Shown one piece after another: positions 8,995 to 18,110 of a stretch of DNA of 64,000 nucleotides. The stretch's first letter is position 1. Each line of letters begins with the position of its first letter. Both the position numbers and the translations under genes were made by a program. Below the pieces are notes generated by a model that saw nothing but the letters and a program-made list of their open reading frames with translations, did not search any database and was not told where the DNA came from. The stretch is taken from NCBI GenBank assembly GCA_963821815.1, contig CAWGFG010000002.1, positions 248,001 to 312,000 of the forward strand, written 5' to 3'. The DNA comes from JASGTU01 sp963821815 (lineage in GTDB: Bacteria; Chloroflexota; Anaerolineae; Caldilineales; Caldilineaceae).

Positions 8995-10071
8995 TCAGCG
9001 TACTACGTCAAGGATTACCTTCGTCACCGTGGGCGGATGCAGGAGCATGTTGGCGTAGTTGGCGTTGGCCATAGGACAGGCGCACTCCTTGCGTTTGATG
9101 CTGCCGCGCAGATTGTTCATAGCCTGGCTGCGCCAAACTGGAGTGATATCGTAGTTGTTGTCTCGCAAGCTGCCCACCGACTCCGCCCGAATACAGCAAC
9201 TCCAGAGATCGCCGTTGGGTGCAATGTGTGCGCTTGCCCATCCCGCATAGCAGGGAATGACCTGGTCCCGTTCATGCAGCACGCGCTTGGCGAACTGGTA
9301 GTAATGCGCCCGGAAGGCTTGCGTGAAGCGCGCTAGGCCTTTCGCCGGCGCTTGACGAGCATGTTGGCTCAAAAAGTCGGCGATCTCGTCGTAGTCGTCC
9401 GGCAGCGGCGTGATGCCCCACCCAACTGTGTCCAGCTCGACACGTTCTTCCGCTACCTCAGTGATGTAGCTGTCCGGCTCCAAGAAAGCCAGCCCCTCCA
9501 CAATATCCTTGATACGATCCACATTAAAGCGGCTGACTACCGTGTGGACGGTTAGCAGCAGGTTCTCGTGCTTCTCTTGCAACTCCTTGAGCTGCTGCCA
9601 CGTCTCCATGGCCTTCGCCCAGTTGCCTTCCACACCGCGAATGTCATCGTGCTCGTCGCCGATTCCGTCCAGGCTCAAGTTGATGCCGATACTGGACGAT
9701 GGACACTCCGTGCACATGCGATCCGCCATGGTCAGAACGCGGTCCGTGAGCATGCCGTTGGTGGGAATGGTGATGACTTCAGGCTTGCATTGTCGATAGG
9801 CGCGAATGACGAGCTCGTCCAAGTCCTTGCGCAAGAACGGCTCGCCGCCTGTGAAGGTCATGTAGAACGGGCTATGTCCCAAGCTTGCAAAGACCTTGTC
9901 CCATTCGTCCACCGATAGGTCGTCGTTGGGCTTGCGCCAAATATCACAGGTGCGGCATTTGCTGTTGCAGCGATAGGAGACGCTGATCACAACCGAGAAT
10001 GGCTTGACGCGCGGCCAACCAAAGGTCCGGAAGGACCAATAAAGCGGTAACTTGGCGAACAGTCCAATCAT
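8995..10071 (-). CDS. Radical SAM protein with SPASM-like C-terminal cysteines
   Basis: 358 residues. The radical SAM 4Fe-4S motif CNSKCRTC is near residues 32-39, followed by the SAM-binding GGEP segment (TFTGGEPFLRKDL). The C-terminus carries a further group of cysteines (CYAG, SCC, CACP) around residues 270-332, as in SPASM/Twitch domains that bind auxiliary clusters. Members mature peptides or modify small molecules. It is the last of three radical SAM genes in the same direction, 51 nt after the second. No precursor peptide was seen. Function unknown. Confidence 0.85.
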   Translation of the reverse strand: MIGLFAKLPLYWSFRTFGWPRVKPFSVVISVSYRCNSKCRTCDIWRKPNDDLSVDEWDKVFASLGHSPFYMTFTGGEPFLRKDLDELVIRAYRQCKPEVITIPTNGMLTDRVLTMADRMCTECPSSSIGINLSLDGIGDEHDDIRGVEGNWAKAMETWQQLKELQEKHENLLLTVHTVVSRFNVDRIKDIVEGLAFLEPDSYITEVAEERVELDTVGWGITPLPDDYDEIADFLSQHARQAPAKGLARFTQAFRAHYYQFAKRVLHERDQVIPCYAGWASAHIAPNGDLWSCCIRAESVGSLRDNNYDITPVWRSQAMNNLRGSIKRKECACPMANANYANMLLHPPTVTKVILDVVR

Positions 10072-10122
10072 GGTGTGGAGTCGAATCTAGTCTGCTAAGC
10101 GCAGCAACTAATCTGCGGCTGC

Positions 10123-11634
10123 CTAAACAGATGTGAGTTCTTCGTCGCTGGTGACATGGACTGTAGTGCCGCTGGCGCCGTTCTGACGATTCGCACCATT
10201 GTGTGCCGACTGGCTTTTGTTGCCCACGAAGAAACGTCGCGCCTGCTTGACGGTGTTAGGCAGATTCGTCCAGTTCTCTTTGAATGTGGCCTTCTCCAAC
10301 ACGCGCTTGGGGCGATAGAGGTAGAAGCGCCGGTACGCTTCGCGCCACTTGCGCAAGACCAGTTCCGGGTCGTAGCCGTCGTTCATGGTGAAGCGCGCCT
10401 TCTGTTCGTGAATAGCAAAATCGCTCCACTTGTCGGCAAAAACCTCGCCGCCCTCCTGAATCATGTCGTACATGACTGTGCCCGGGAAGGGTGCTGCCAG
10501 CAGGAAATTGGCCAGTTTCGGGTCCAATTCCAACGCCAACTGCGTCGTCTTCTCCATGGTTTCTTCCGTGTCACCGGGCATACCATAGATGAAAAATCCC
10601 ATGGTCTGCAGATCTGCAGCCTTGGCATCGCGGAAAGCACGGCGAACCATGTCAAGGGTCTGTCCCTTGCGGATGACCTTCTTCAGCATCATTTCGTCGC
10701 CGTTCTCCACGCCGAATCCGACGCGCTTAGCTCCTGCCGCCTTCATCAACTGGAAAAGCTCGGCGTCCGTGTGATTCACCTTCATACCGTGCACCGTTAC
10801 CCACGGCACCGTGTTAAGCCCCTCTTCCACCAGACGGCGGCAGAGTTCCTTGGCGCGCGGCAGTTTCAGATTCCAGATATCGTCGGTTACACCGATTTCG
10901 GTAGCGTGCAGGCCGTTCACCAGCCATTTCCATTCCTGGACGACGCTCTCCACGGATCGCGCACGCCAGGTGTCGCCGGTAACCGGCTTGGAGCAAAACG
11001 TGCACTTGTACGGGCAGCCTCGGCTTGTCAAGATTGTGAAGCTGCGTGCGTTCGGGTCGAGCCCGTCCGTTAACGGCTGCAAATTGGTGTAGCGGTCGAT
11101 CTTGAATAGGTCATGCGCCGGAAAGGGCAATGCGTCCAGCTCTGGGATCATGGGGCTTTCGAAGCTGGCGATTAGCTCGTCGCCATGCTTGAAATGGATG
11201 CCTGGCATGAGCTCGGGCTGCTTGCCCGCGTCCAGCGTATTCACAAGATGCAGGAAACTATATTCCGCTTCCCCTTTGAATACATAGTCCACGTAGTCGC
11301 TGTGCGGTTTCTCCATGGACTCGAAGGGCATAATCGTCAGGTGGGGACCGCCTAGGACGGTGATCAAACCGCGCTTCTTGGCGTATTGCGCCATTTCCCA
11401 CGCCTCGTCGATAAGCGGTGTGGTAGCCGTAACGCCGATTATGTCATAGGGTTTTCGGCGCTGTTCCGCCAAATCTAGGTAATAGCCAACGTCTACGTCT
11501 TCGACGGCCGCGTCGTAGATCATGACTTCGTGTCCGCCTTCGCGAAGGACTGCGGCTAAGTAGCCAAGACCTAGAGGGATGTGTTTGCGCTCGCTCCAAA
11601 CCTTTGCTTCCGGGCTAGCTAATAGTACTCGCAT
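10123..11634 (-). CDS. B12-binding domain radical SAM protein (second of a pair)
   Basis: 503 residues. An N-terminal Rossmann domain of the cobalamin-binding type (about 1-140) is followed by a radical SAM core with CPYKCTFC near residue 208. Such proteins commonly methylate or rearrange unactivated carbons in lipids, tetrapyrroles or natural products. It is about the same length and domain layout as the gene before it and clearly its paralogue. Its ATG lies 3 nt after the upstream stop, so the two are probably translationally coupled. The C-terminus is Asn/Ala/Ser-rich and likely disordered. Substrate unknown. Confidence 0.87.
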   Translation of the reverse strand: MRVLLASPEAKVWSERKHIPLGLGYLAAVLREGGHEVMIYDAAVEDVDVGYYLDLAEQRRKPYDIIGVTATTPLIDEAWEMAQYAKKRGLITVLGGPHLTIMPFESMEKPHSDYVDYVFKGEAEYSFLHLVNTLDAGKQPELMPGIHFKHGDELIASFESPMIPELDALPFPAHDLFKIDRYTNLQPLTDGLDPNARSFTILTSRGCPYKCTFCSKPVTGDTWRARSVESVVQEWKWLVNGLHATEIGVTDDIWNLKLPRAKELCRRLVEEGLNTVPWVTVHGMKVNHTDAELFQLMKAAGAKRVGFGVENGDEMMLKKVIRKGQTLDMVRRAFRDAKAADLQTMGFFIYGMPGDTEETMEKTTQLALELDPKLANFLLAAPFPGTVMYDMIQEGGEVFADKWSDFAIHEQKARFTMNDGYDPELVLRKWREAYRRFYLYRPKRVLEKATFKENWTNLPNTVKQARRFFVGNKSQSAHNGANRQNGASGTTVHVTSDEELTSV

Positions 11635-11637
11635 GGA

Positions 11638-13128
11638 CTACAGCGCCCCTTCCGCTTCGATGGACTTGCGCAAAGCTGTTTTTTCCTTCTTCGGAATAAA
11701 CGTCCGCGACGCTATGCGCACATTGCGTGGCAGGTTAAACCAGAAGTCCTTGGTCTTCAACCGTCGCAGTATCGGAGAAGGCCGCAGATAGAACTGCCGG
11801 TACGCCTTGCGATACATTTCCTCCACTAAATCAGCGGTCATTTCGCCCATTTCATAGCGTGCCTGCTGCTCAAAGAACACGTAGTCTTCCCAGTCGTTGA
11901 TGAGCATGTGGCCTTGCTTCTGCACCATCTCATAGACCGCGGTGCCTGGGTAAGGCGTCATCATTGAGAAGTTGGCAATCAGCGGATCCAGTTCGATGGC
12001 GAAATCAATTGTTCGCTGCATGGTCTCACGTGTTTCGCCGGGCAGCCCGATGATAAAGAAGCCGATAGTCTCCAAGTCCACCGATTTGGCGTTCTTGAAC
12101 GCCTCGCGAATGGTATCCAGGTCGACCTTCTTATCCACACTCTTCAAAATGTCCGGGTCACCGCTCTCGACGCCAAACGCCGTTCGTTTCAGCCCAGCTG
12201 CCTTCAGCTTCGCAAGTAGCTCCTTGTTCGCCAAGTTGGCGCGGATGCCGTTGACGAATATCCATGGAACGTGAGATAAATTGTTCTCGATGAGCAGGTC
12301 GGAAAGCTCTTCTAGCCGCTTGACGCGAATATTGGCGCTGTCATCCAGCACACCGATCTCCTGCGCATCCATCTCTTCCACCAGATGCTTCCACTCAGCG
12401 AGCACATTCTCTGGGCTGCGGCTGCGCCACTTGATGGGCATGATGCTCTGGCTACAGAACGTGCAGCGATACGGACAGCCGCGGCTGGTCATAATGGAGA
12501 AGCTGCGGGCGCCGTCCACACTGTCGGTGGCTGGCTGCAGATTTGTGTACTTTTCCATGTTGAACAGGTGGTAGGCAGGCCATGGCAGACTGTCAAGGTC
12601 TGGAATCGGCGTGCGTCCAGGATTGTTGTGAATCTGACCATCGCTTGACTTATACGTGATGCCAAGACAGTCGCCGAGCGTGTTCGCCTCAGGATCCATG
12701 AAGGTACCCAGCGCGTCTTCACCATGAGTTTGCAGATGCGACTCCAGGCGATCGCTGATGTCGATCCAGGTCTCTTCGCCTTCGCCGACCACGATAATGT
12801 CGACCGACTCTTTGGCTGCGCTCTCCTCTGGCAAGACGCTGACATGGGGACCGCCCAACACGACCGGGCAGTTATGTACTCCCTTGATCGCTTTAGCCGT
12901 ACGCCACGCCTGCTTCACCTGTGGCGTGTTAGCCGTGATGCCAACCAAATGCGGCTTGAACTCCTGGACAAACTCGCTTACTGACTCCTTCTCCACATCT
13001 GCGTCAAAGATAACCACCTCATCGCCACGTCGCTCGCTAACGGCGGCTAAGTAGGCCAACCCCAAATGCGGCGTCGTTCGCGTGTCGATGGGTAGACGAA
13101 ATCTAGGATTAATCAGTACAACGCGCAA
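11638..13128 (-). CDS. B12-binding domain radical SAM protein (first of a pair)
   Basis: 496 residues from TTG 13128. Cobalamin-binding-type domain followed by a radical SAM core with CPYRCTFC near residue 220. I choose TTG 13128 over the ATG at 13161: a GGAGGG ribosome site lies 6 nt upstream, and the protein then begins MRVVLINPR, which aligns with MRVLLASPE of the paralogue. It heads an apparent three-gene radical SAM operon (this gene, its paralogue, then the SPASM-like gene). The two paralogues may act in sequence or as partners, but this is inference. Confidence 0.87.
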   Translation of the reverse strand: MRVVLINPRFRLPIDTRTTPHLGLAYLAAVSERRGDEVVIFDADVEKESVSEFVQEFKPHLVGITANTPQVKQAWRTAKAIKGVHNCPVVLGGPHVSVLPEESAAKESVDIIVVGEGEETWIDISDRLESHLQTHGEDALGTFMDPEANTLGDCLGITYKSSDGQIHNNPGRTPIPDLDSLPWPAYHLFNMEKYTNLQPATDSVDGARSFSIMTSRGCPYRCTFCSQSIMPIKWRSRSPENVLAEWKHLVEEMDAQEIGVLDDSANIRVKRLEELSDLLIENNLSHVPWIFVNGIRANLANKELLAKLKAAGLKRTAFGVESGDPDILKSVDKKVDLDTIREAFKNAKSVDLETIGFFIIGLPGETRETMQRTIDFAIELDPLIANFSMMTPYPGTAVYEMVQKQGHMLINDWEDYVFFEQQARYEMGEMTADLVEEMYRKAYRQFYLRPSPILRRLKTKDFWFNLPRNVRIASRTFIPKKEKTALRKSIEAEGAL

Positions 13129-13134
13129 GGAATA

Positions 13135-13140
13135 CCCTCC
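13135..13140 (-). promoter_or_regulatory. Ribosome binding site for the TTG start at 13128
   Basis: GGAGGG on the minus strand, 6 nt before TTG. It decides the start of the first B12-radical SAM gene. Confidence 0.6.
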
Positions 13141-13290
13141 TTCAACAACATTCTCGCCCATATACCTGTGAATTGAATGCGGTGCATTCTATCACGCTGT
13201 CACAGGTTGCCCAAATTTTTATGAACAATATCATAAAAATAGGCTGCCGGGAGTATGGTTATGAATCTGCGCTGCTATGCTTCACGTGAA

Positions 13291-13322
13291 GGGGCGAGGA
13301 GATGCATAAGCCTCCTCGCCCC
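13291..13322 (-). terminator. Strong hairpin terminator after the erpA-like gene
   Basis: An 11-bp perfect stem (GGGGCGAGGAG with CTCCTCGCCCC) and a 10-nt loop, 26 nt after the stop of the minus-strand erpA-like gene. On the minus strand it is followed by TTCACG rather than a T run; on the plus strand by TTTCAA. It isolates erpA from the radical SAM operon. Confidence 0.65.
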
Positions 13323-13347
13323 TTTCAACTCGTATTAACGAAATCGA

Positions 13348-13722
13348 CTAGTGCGTTGCACAGGTCTCCGGCACTTCTTCGCCGGTGTGGGTTTGGGCCG
13401 TGCGGAAACTGCTGCCACAGCCACATGCGCTGACAGCCTGCGGATTGTCAATATGGAATCCGCCGCCCATCAGGTTGTCCACATAATCAATGTTCGCGCC
13501 TTCAATATAGAAAAGGCTCGTCGGATCAACGATAACTTTGAGACCGTGCTGCTCGTAGACGTTGTCATCTTCACGAGGACTGTCCTCAAATGTCATACCG
13601 TACTGCATACCTCCACAGCCGCCGCCCTGTACGAAAACACGCAGGCCATGGGAGCTATCCAGCCCCTTCTGCTCCATGACGGAACTCAGCTTTTCAGCCG
13701 CCGCCTCTGTTACATTAACCAT
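13348..13722 (-). CDS. erpA: A-type iron-sulfur carrier / insertion protein (HesB/IscA/ErpA family)
   Basis: 124 residues, slightly long for the family. The three conserved cysteines that hold the cluster are present: Cys36 in GGCGGMQ, and Cys100 and Cys102 in the CGCG motif. A-type carriers deliver 4Fe-4S or 2Fe-2S clusters to target enzymes. GGAGAG lies 6 nt before the ATG. A short extra tail with a fourth cysteine (Cys121) follows the usual C-terminus. It lies between moaA and the radical SAM operon, all 4Fe-4S enzymes, so delivery to them is a reasonable inference. ErpA versus another A-type paralogue cannot be settled here. Confidence 0.9.
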   Translation of the reverse strand: MVNVTEAAAEKLSSVMEQKGLDSSHGLRVFVQGGGCGGMQYGMTFEDSPREDDNVYEQHGLKVIVDPTSLFYIEGANIDYVDNLMGGGFHIDNPQAVSACGCGSSFRTAQTHTGEEVPETCATH

Positions 13723-13992
13723 CTATGGCTCTCCTTCATACTTTTCCAGTAGCACGCGGTACTATCCACATACTACCCGCTGACCACTTCAATTACGATT
13801 GTCCTACACTTACTACAGCGTTCTACTTCCTACGAACCTACCTCAAATTACAGCTAGTGCATCGTGTTTATTATTACTATCGACGTGATTGGTCTTGATT
13901 ACCTTCTGAGTGGTCACAATACCAATCTATCATCTTCGCTCCGAAATGAAGCGCCGTACCGCACACGACTACTGTACGACTACTCAATGACG

Positions 13993-15048
13993 CTAGCCGC
14001 CAATCTGGTTCATGACACGGTTTTCTGCGAACGTGCCTTCATCCAGACCATGCCCCCACGGCTTGTGAAATACTCCGTCGCGCATGATCGTGCGCATTTC
14101 CTGAAAAGTAGCGCCTTCGCGCAGAGGCGTTAACAGGTCGACTTCGTTGTCTCGCAACAGACACAGACGTAGTTTGCCGTCCGCCGTAAGGCGGATACGA
14201 CCACAGCCCTGGCAGAACGGTTCGGTAACGCTGCTGATGAAGCCTAGCGTACCTTTGGCGCCGGGGATGCGGAATGGCCGACTGGGATCGACGTAGTCGT
14301 AGCCGGTTTCGTCCAGCGGTCCGTATACCTCTTCGACGCTCTGACGCATCTCCTGATACGAGACGATATTCATTCGCTGAAACTCGTTGACCTCGCCGAA
14401 TGGCATCATCTCGATGAAGCGAACATCCCATTCATTATCAATACTTAATCCGGCTAACTTCGGCACATCCACTTCGTTGAAATCTCGTACCACCACGCAA
14501 TTCAATTTAATAGGCGTCAACCCGGCTTCTTCCGCCGCGTGGATGCCCGACCAGATATCATTGAGATCTCCCCAGCGTGTGATGTGATGGAATTTGGCCG
14601 GGTCAACTGTGTCGATGCTGATGTTTACGCGATTGAGTCCAGCGTCTGCTAACGGCTGCGCCAGCTTGTTGAGCATGACCGCGTTGGTGGTCATGGCTAG
14701 GTCATTGATGCCTGGAACGGAAGCGATCTGCCGTACGAGCTCTACGATGTTATGCCGCACCGTCGGTTCGCCGCCTGTCAGCCGGATCTTGTTGACTCCT
14801 AGGCTGGCGCCGACGCGCACAAGGAACATGAGCTCCTCGTCGGTCATCAAGACGCTTTTGTTCATAAACTGCATGTGTTCCGGCATGCAATAGACACAGC
14901 GCAGGTTGCATACGTCCGTCAAACTGATGCGCATGTAGTTGATGCGTCGATCGTATGAATCGAACATCGGCTCAGCGACGCTCGTGTCAGCATTGGGAAC
15001 CACAAATACGGAACCCAAATCTGTTGATTGTAACTTTATCTCAGTCAT
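13993..15048 (-). CDS. moaA: GTP 3',8-cyclase (molybdenum cofactor biosynthesis)
   Basis: 351 residues. MoaA uses radical SAM chemistry to start molybdopterin synthesis from GTP. The N-terminal cluster motif CNLRCVYC gives Cys47, Cys51 and Cys54; the second cluster's C-terminal cysteines occur in CQGCGRIRLTADGKLRLC around residues 277-295. The chain ends in Gly-Gly, as needed for MoaA activity. It lies 108 nt downstream of the regulator gene in the same direction. No other molybdenum cofactor gene is in the window. Confidence 0.95.
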   Translation of the reverse strand: MTEIKLQSTDLGSVFVVPNADTSVAEPMFDSYDRRINYMRISLTDVCNLRCVYCMPEHMQFMNKSVLMTDEELMFLVRVGASLGVNKIRLTGGEPTVRHNIVELVRQIASVPGINDLAMTTNAVMLNKLAQPLADAGLNRVNISIDTVDPAKFHHITRWGDLNDIWSGIHAAEEAGLTPIKLNCVVVRDFNEVDVPKLAGLSIDNEWDVRFIEMMPFGEVNEFQRMNIVSYQEMRQSVEEVYGPLDETGYDYVDPSRPFRIPGAKGTLGFISSVTEPFCQGCGRIRLTADGKLRLCLLRDNEVDLLTPLREGATFQEMRTIMRDGVFHKPWGHGLDEGTFAENRVMNQIGG

Positions 15049-15156
15049 TCTACTCTTTGCTACTGCTCAAATAACTTCGCCAAATTATCTACTACAAAAA
15101 TGCTACTCTTTTGCCGGTCAAGGGGACCAGCATACTACTATCGAAAGTATCGAAGA

Positions 15157-15888
15157 TCAAGCTGACGATAAGACAATGCTTTCATCCAACAATTCCACCG
15201 GCAACTGGATCGGTGTACCAATGCGATATGTACAGCATGGCGCGTCTTGTGCGATGGTGCGCACTCGCTCGCACGGCTGCCCCAACAAACGTTCAATGAG
15301 AGCTTTGTCCATCCGGCACAACTCATTCTCGGCGGACTTGATACCCGAGTACGGACAATTGCATTTGTGCAACAGATAGACATCGTCCGTCTGTGAGTTA
15401 GGGTCAGAGTCTGCCGACTCCTGGACCAGTTCGACCGTAGCCTGCTCGTCCTTTTCCCAGCGGGCCAAATAGCCGCGCTCATTCAAGAAATCGACGATCA
15501 TATCCATACGCTCATGGTCCACAGCGGCGGACAGATCATCCGCATCAATTGCAGTTGTGAACTCTGCGGCTACAGAGACCAGCGCCTGGTTGAACTCTTC
15601 CCGCGGCAGCCGATTCTTTAGCTGCTTCAGCAGTTCACTTGCCAACGCCGCCGCATTGTCTGGGAAGTAGTCATTGGCATGCGGCGTTAATGCGTAAACC
15701 TGTTGCGGGCGTCCCACAGAACCAGTTCGAGCCAAGCGTTCGACACGAATAAGGTTATCGCCTTGCAGGATATCCAGGTGATGCCGTACGGATACCGGCG
15801 CCATCTCAAGATGGTCAGCCAGCTCAGCCACAGTGGCGCATGAGTGTTCTTTCAGTATCTCTAGAATGTGCTGCCGTACAGCGTTCAC
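15157..15888 (-). CDS. HTH transcriptional regulator with C-terminal cysteine cluster (SufR-like, probable Fe-S sensor)
   Basis: 243 residues from GTG 15888 (AGGA 8 nt upstream). The first 70 residues are a winged helix-turn-helix (VAELADHLEMAPVSVRHHLDIL). The C-terminal part holds Cys176, Cys178, Cys191, Cys206, Cys218 and Cys219. SufR-type regulators bind an Fe-S cluster through a few cysteines in this region and repress Fe-S assembly genes; the pattern here is similar but richer. The promoter upstream is followed by a 14-bp palindrome, suggesting autorepression. The neighbours moaA and erpA fit an Fe-S-responsive role. Fold is clear, cluster binding is inferred. Confidence 0.8.
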   Translation of the reverse strand: MNAVRQHILEILKEHSCATVAELADHLEMAPVSVRHHLDILQGDNLIRVERLARTGSVGRPQQVYALTPHANDYFPDNAAALASELLKQLKNRLPREEFNQALVSVAAEFTTAIDADDLSAAVDHERMDMIVDFLNERGYLARWEKDEQATVELVQESADSDPNSQTDDVYLLHKCNCPYSGIKSAENELCRMDKALIERLLGQPCERVRTIAQDAPCCTYRIGTPIQLPVELLDESIVLSSA

Positions 15889-15943
15889 CCAATTATCCTA
15901 TGCACTACAACCAACATGTCCGAGCGCCTCAGCCACTTAATAG

Positions 15944-15959
15944 GCAGTGCATTCACTGC
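15944..15959. promoter_or_regulatory. Inverted repeat in the regulator leader
   Basis: GCAGTG-CATT-CACTGC, 6-bp arms and a 4-nt spacer, about 55 nt before the regulator start. It could be a second operator or a small RNA hairpin. Confidence 0.35.
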
Positions 15960-15989
15960 TTGTGATGGCGCTTTCTGTTTGCCCAAGAA

Positions 15990-16003
15990 TGGCGAATTCG
16001 CCA
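15990..16003. promoter_or_regulatory. 14-bp perfect palindrome, candidate operator
   Basis: TGGCGAATTCGCCA, just downstream of the predicted transcription start of the regulator gene. This is a classic position for an autorepressor site. No other copy was noticed in the window. Confidence 0.5.
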
Positions 16004-16020
16004 CGCCTTTAACTTCGTAA

Positions 16021-16049
16021 AATATAGCATAGGGCGGGCATCTTGTCAA
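16021..16049 (-). promoter_or_regulatory. Near-consensus sigma70-type promoter of the regulator gene
   Basis: On the minus strand: TTGACA (16049-16044), 17-nt spacer, TATATT (16026-16021). It is the best -35/-10 pair I found in the window. Transcription would start near 16014 and run into the regulator and probably moaA. Confidence 0.75.
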
Positions 16050-16073
16050 TTATTATGATATTGCTGATAAATA

Positions 16074-18068
16074 TTAGTGGAATGCTTCACAGCGGTCTGT
16101 TGCGAAGGACCAGACCTGTGCACGAGATGCCTGAAACTCGAGTGAGAAGTCTGGATTATCCGCCAACCACGCAGGCGGAATGAGCGGTTCTACGCCTACG
16201 CCAACCTCGCCCTGCCGCTCGCCCAAATAGACGTGCGAAATACCGTTTGCGCACAACACGGTCCGCAAGGCGCCGCGTTCGCCCTCACTCGCTTGAATAT
16301 CGCGCACCAACTGTGGAAAGCTGTCGCGATCCACGCCATCCGCCAGTCGTTCGACACTATATAACATGGGCGGCAGGTTTGACTCGCGTTGCGTATAGTA
16401 GGGCAACCACCAGCCAGCATCCGAACCGGCAACCACGCGGCCGTTGTAGGCGAGGAACGTGTTGACAAGGAAGCGGCTCTCCGCTGGCGTATTCTCGTCA
16501 ATCCAGTCCATGGCGGCGATATCGCTTTGCATCACCATCTCGTAAAATGGGTCTACCACGTCGAGTTGATAGCGGATGCCCAGCACCGCCAACAACGTCG
16601 CTGCCACAGCCAACCCGATACGAACGGATTGCCACTCGCCGACCAGTCCCCATACCTCGGCTGACAGCCAACCAATTAGCACGGCAACAGGTATGTAAAG
16701 CGCCAACATCAGCAGGAAGTTGGTGACGATGCCAGCGCCGGGTAGTCCGAGCAGATAGGGATTGGCTGCGATGAACACAAGCAATATCCAGAAGGACAGG
16801 GGCGCTGCCAGTTGGCGACGTCGCCAGAACGCTACGGCTAGAGCCACCAGGGCGATGACCAACAGAAGCGTGGCATAGTAGCTATTCAGCGTCTGCCAAA
16901 TAGCCAGTTCGCTAGCGGTTACGGCTGACGAAGTACTGCGTTCCGCAATTGTGGCTGTCGATTCAGCTAGGCGACTGTTCTGGATGACGCGTACCCACGG
17001 CAGGATGAGTATGCCTGCTGCTGCACCGGTGGCAATCATCTGTAATGTGCGTGACAGCCATTCGCGCACGTCGTCACGCATGCACCAGAGCGCCCAGACG
17101 CTCCACGCAACCGCTGCTAGCGCGCCAAGTATAGCCACGCGGTAATGTGTTAATGCCAGACCGGCAGCCATCAGCGCGATCAGGAATAGCAGTCCCTTGG
17201 ATGGCTTGACTGGTTCCGTCCACCACACGTCCATGGCCCAAATGAGCACCGGCAGTATGATCTGCGCGCTGAGCTGCGTATAACGTCCCCAGTTTACAAA
17301 CATACCCGGCTGCTGTGAGACGAGACCGGCAACGAGTATCGCTACGGCTCCGGCGATCCAGCTGCCGCCCAGCCGTGACGCCAACGGATACAGAGCCAGC
17401 ACGGCCAACACGTTCAGCAGTTGTCCGCTGATGATGACCGCGTGCGGTGCATCCATGCCGCTGACCATCGCCAGCACGGTAGCTGCGCTGTGGAATCCAA
17501 AGTGATAGGTGAACGACTCAATGGGAGCATACGGCGCCCATGATGTAAACAGCCCGCCGTGATCGAGCATGAGCTGTACGATCATTGTGTGATGAACGGA
17601 ATCACCCCATGCCGGCGCAATCATCGCTTGAACCGGCCACAGCCGGGTGACAAGCAGTGCTAACACCGTCACCGCTAAGATGACATAACTAGCGTAATAG
17701 TCAGACAGCCCAAGCCTATGCTTATGTAGAGTTCGTGCGACCCAGGATCCAACTTGCCATAACACGTACAGCGCTCCCAGAATTCCAGGTACCCAGGCGA
17801 TCCAAACACCCACTTGGTAAGCGAAACGGTTGGTCCAAAGAAAGAGTATGGGATACAGGCTGATGGTCAGAGCAGCCGACAGGGCTACTGTATGCAGCAG
17901 GTCCAGCCTGTTCGGTTTCTTGGTTAGCAGAGGTGGTCGAAGGAGGAGTTGGCTCAGCGCGTACCCAGGCAGGACGTATAGAAATCCCGCCCAGGCAGTA
18001 GCTGTAACTAAGCTGATCACAAAACTAAATACGGAAGCGTTGAAATCAGGGTTCGAAAGTGAATCCAA
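16074..18068 (-). CDS. Large polytopic membrane protein, GT-C glycosyltransferase-like
   Basis: 664 residues: about 12-14 hydrophobic helices through residue ~510, then a soluble C-terminal domain. An acidic residue in an early loop (WGDSVHH) and a segment reading AMDWIDENTP at the start of the soluble domain are features I associate with GT-C type lipid-linked sugar transferases and oligosaccharyltransferase-like proteins. I cannot name a family. It probably transfers a sugar from a lipid carrier at the outer face of the membrane. The lipoprotein gene upstream ends 42 nt before its start, so co-transcription is likely. Confidence 0.65.
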   Translation of the reverse strand: MDSLSNPDFNASVFSFVISLVTATAWAGFLYVLPGYALSQLLLRPPLLTKKPNRLDLLHTVALSAALTISLYPILFLWTNRFAYQVGVWIAWVPGILGALYVLWQVGSWVARTLHKHRLGLSDYYASYVILAVTVLALLVTRLWPVQAMIAPAWGDSVHHTMIVQLMLDHGGLFTSWAPYAPIESFTYHFGFHSAATVLAMVSGMDAPHAVIISGQLLNVLAVLALYPLASRLGGSWIAGAVAILVAGLVSQQPGMFVNWGRYTQLSAQIILPVLIWAMDVWWTEPVKPSKGLLFLIALMAAGLALTHYRVAILGALAAVAWSVWALWCMRDDVREWLSRTLQMIATGAAAGILILPWVRVIQNSRLAESTATIAERSTSSAVTASELAIWQTLNSYYATLLLVIALVALAVAFWRRRQLAAPLSFWILLVFIAANPYLLGLPGAGIVTNFLLMLALYIPVAVLIGWLSAEVWGLVGEWQSVRIGLAVAATLLAVLGIRYQLDVVDPFYEMVMQSDIAAMDWIDENTPAESRFLVNTFLAYNGRVVAGSDAGWWLPYYTQRESNLPPMLYSVERLADGVDRDSFPQLVRDIQASEGERGALRTVLCANGISHVYLGERQGEVGVGVEPLIPPAWLADNPDFSLEFQASRAQVWSFATDRCEAFH

Positions 18069-18110
18069 TGTTGCACAGCTTCATCCGTGTCGGTAATTGA
18101 TTTTACCCAA

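Noticed and set aside
10156..11073. Long plus-strand frame opposite the second B12-radical SAM gene
   Set aside because: Antisense shadow rich in His/Arg/Leu with no recognisable domain.
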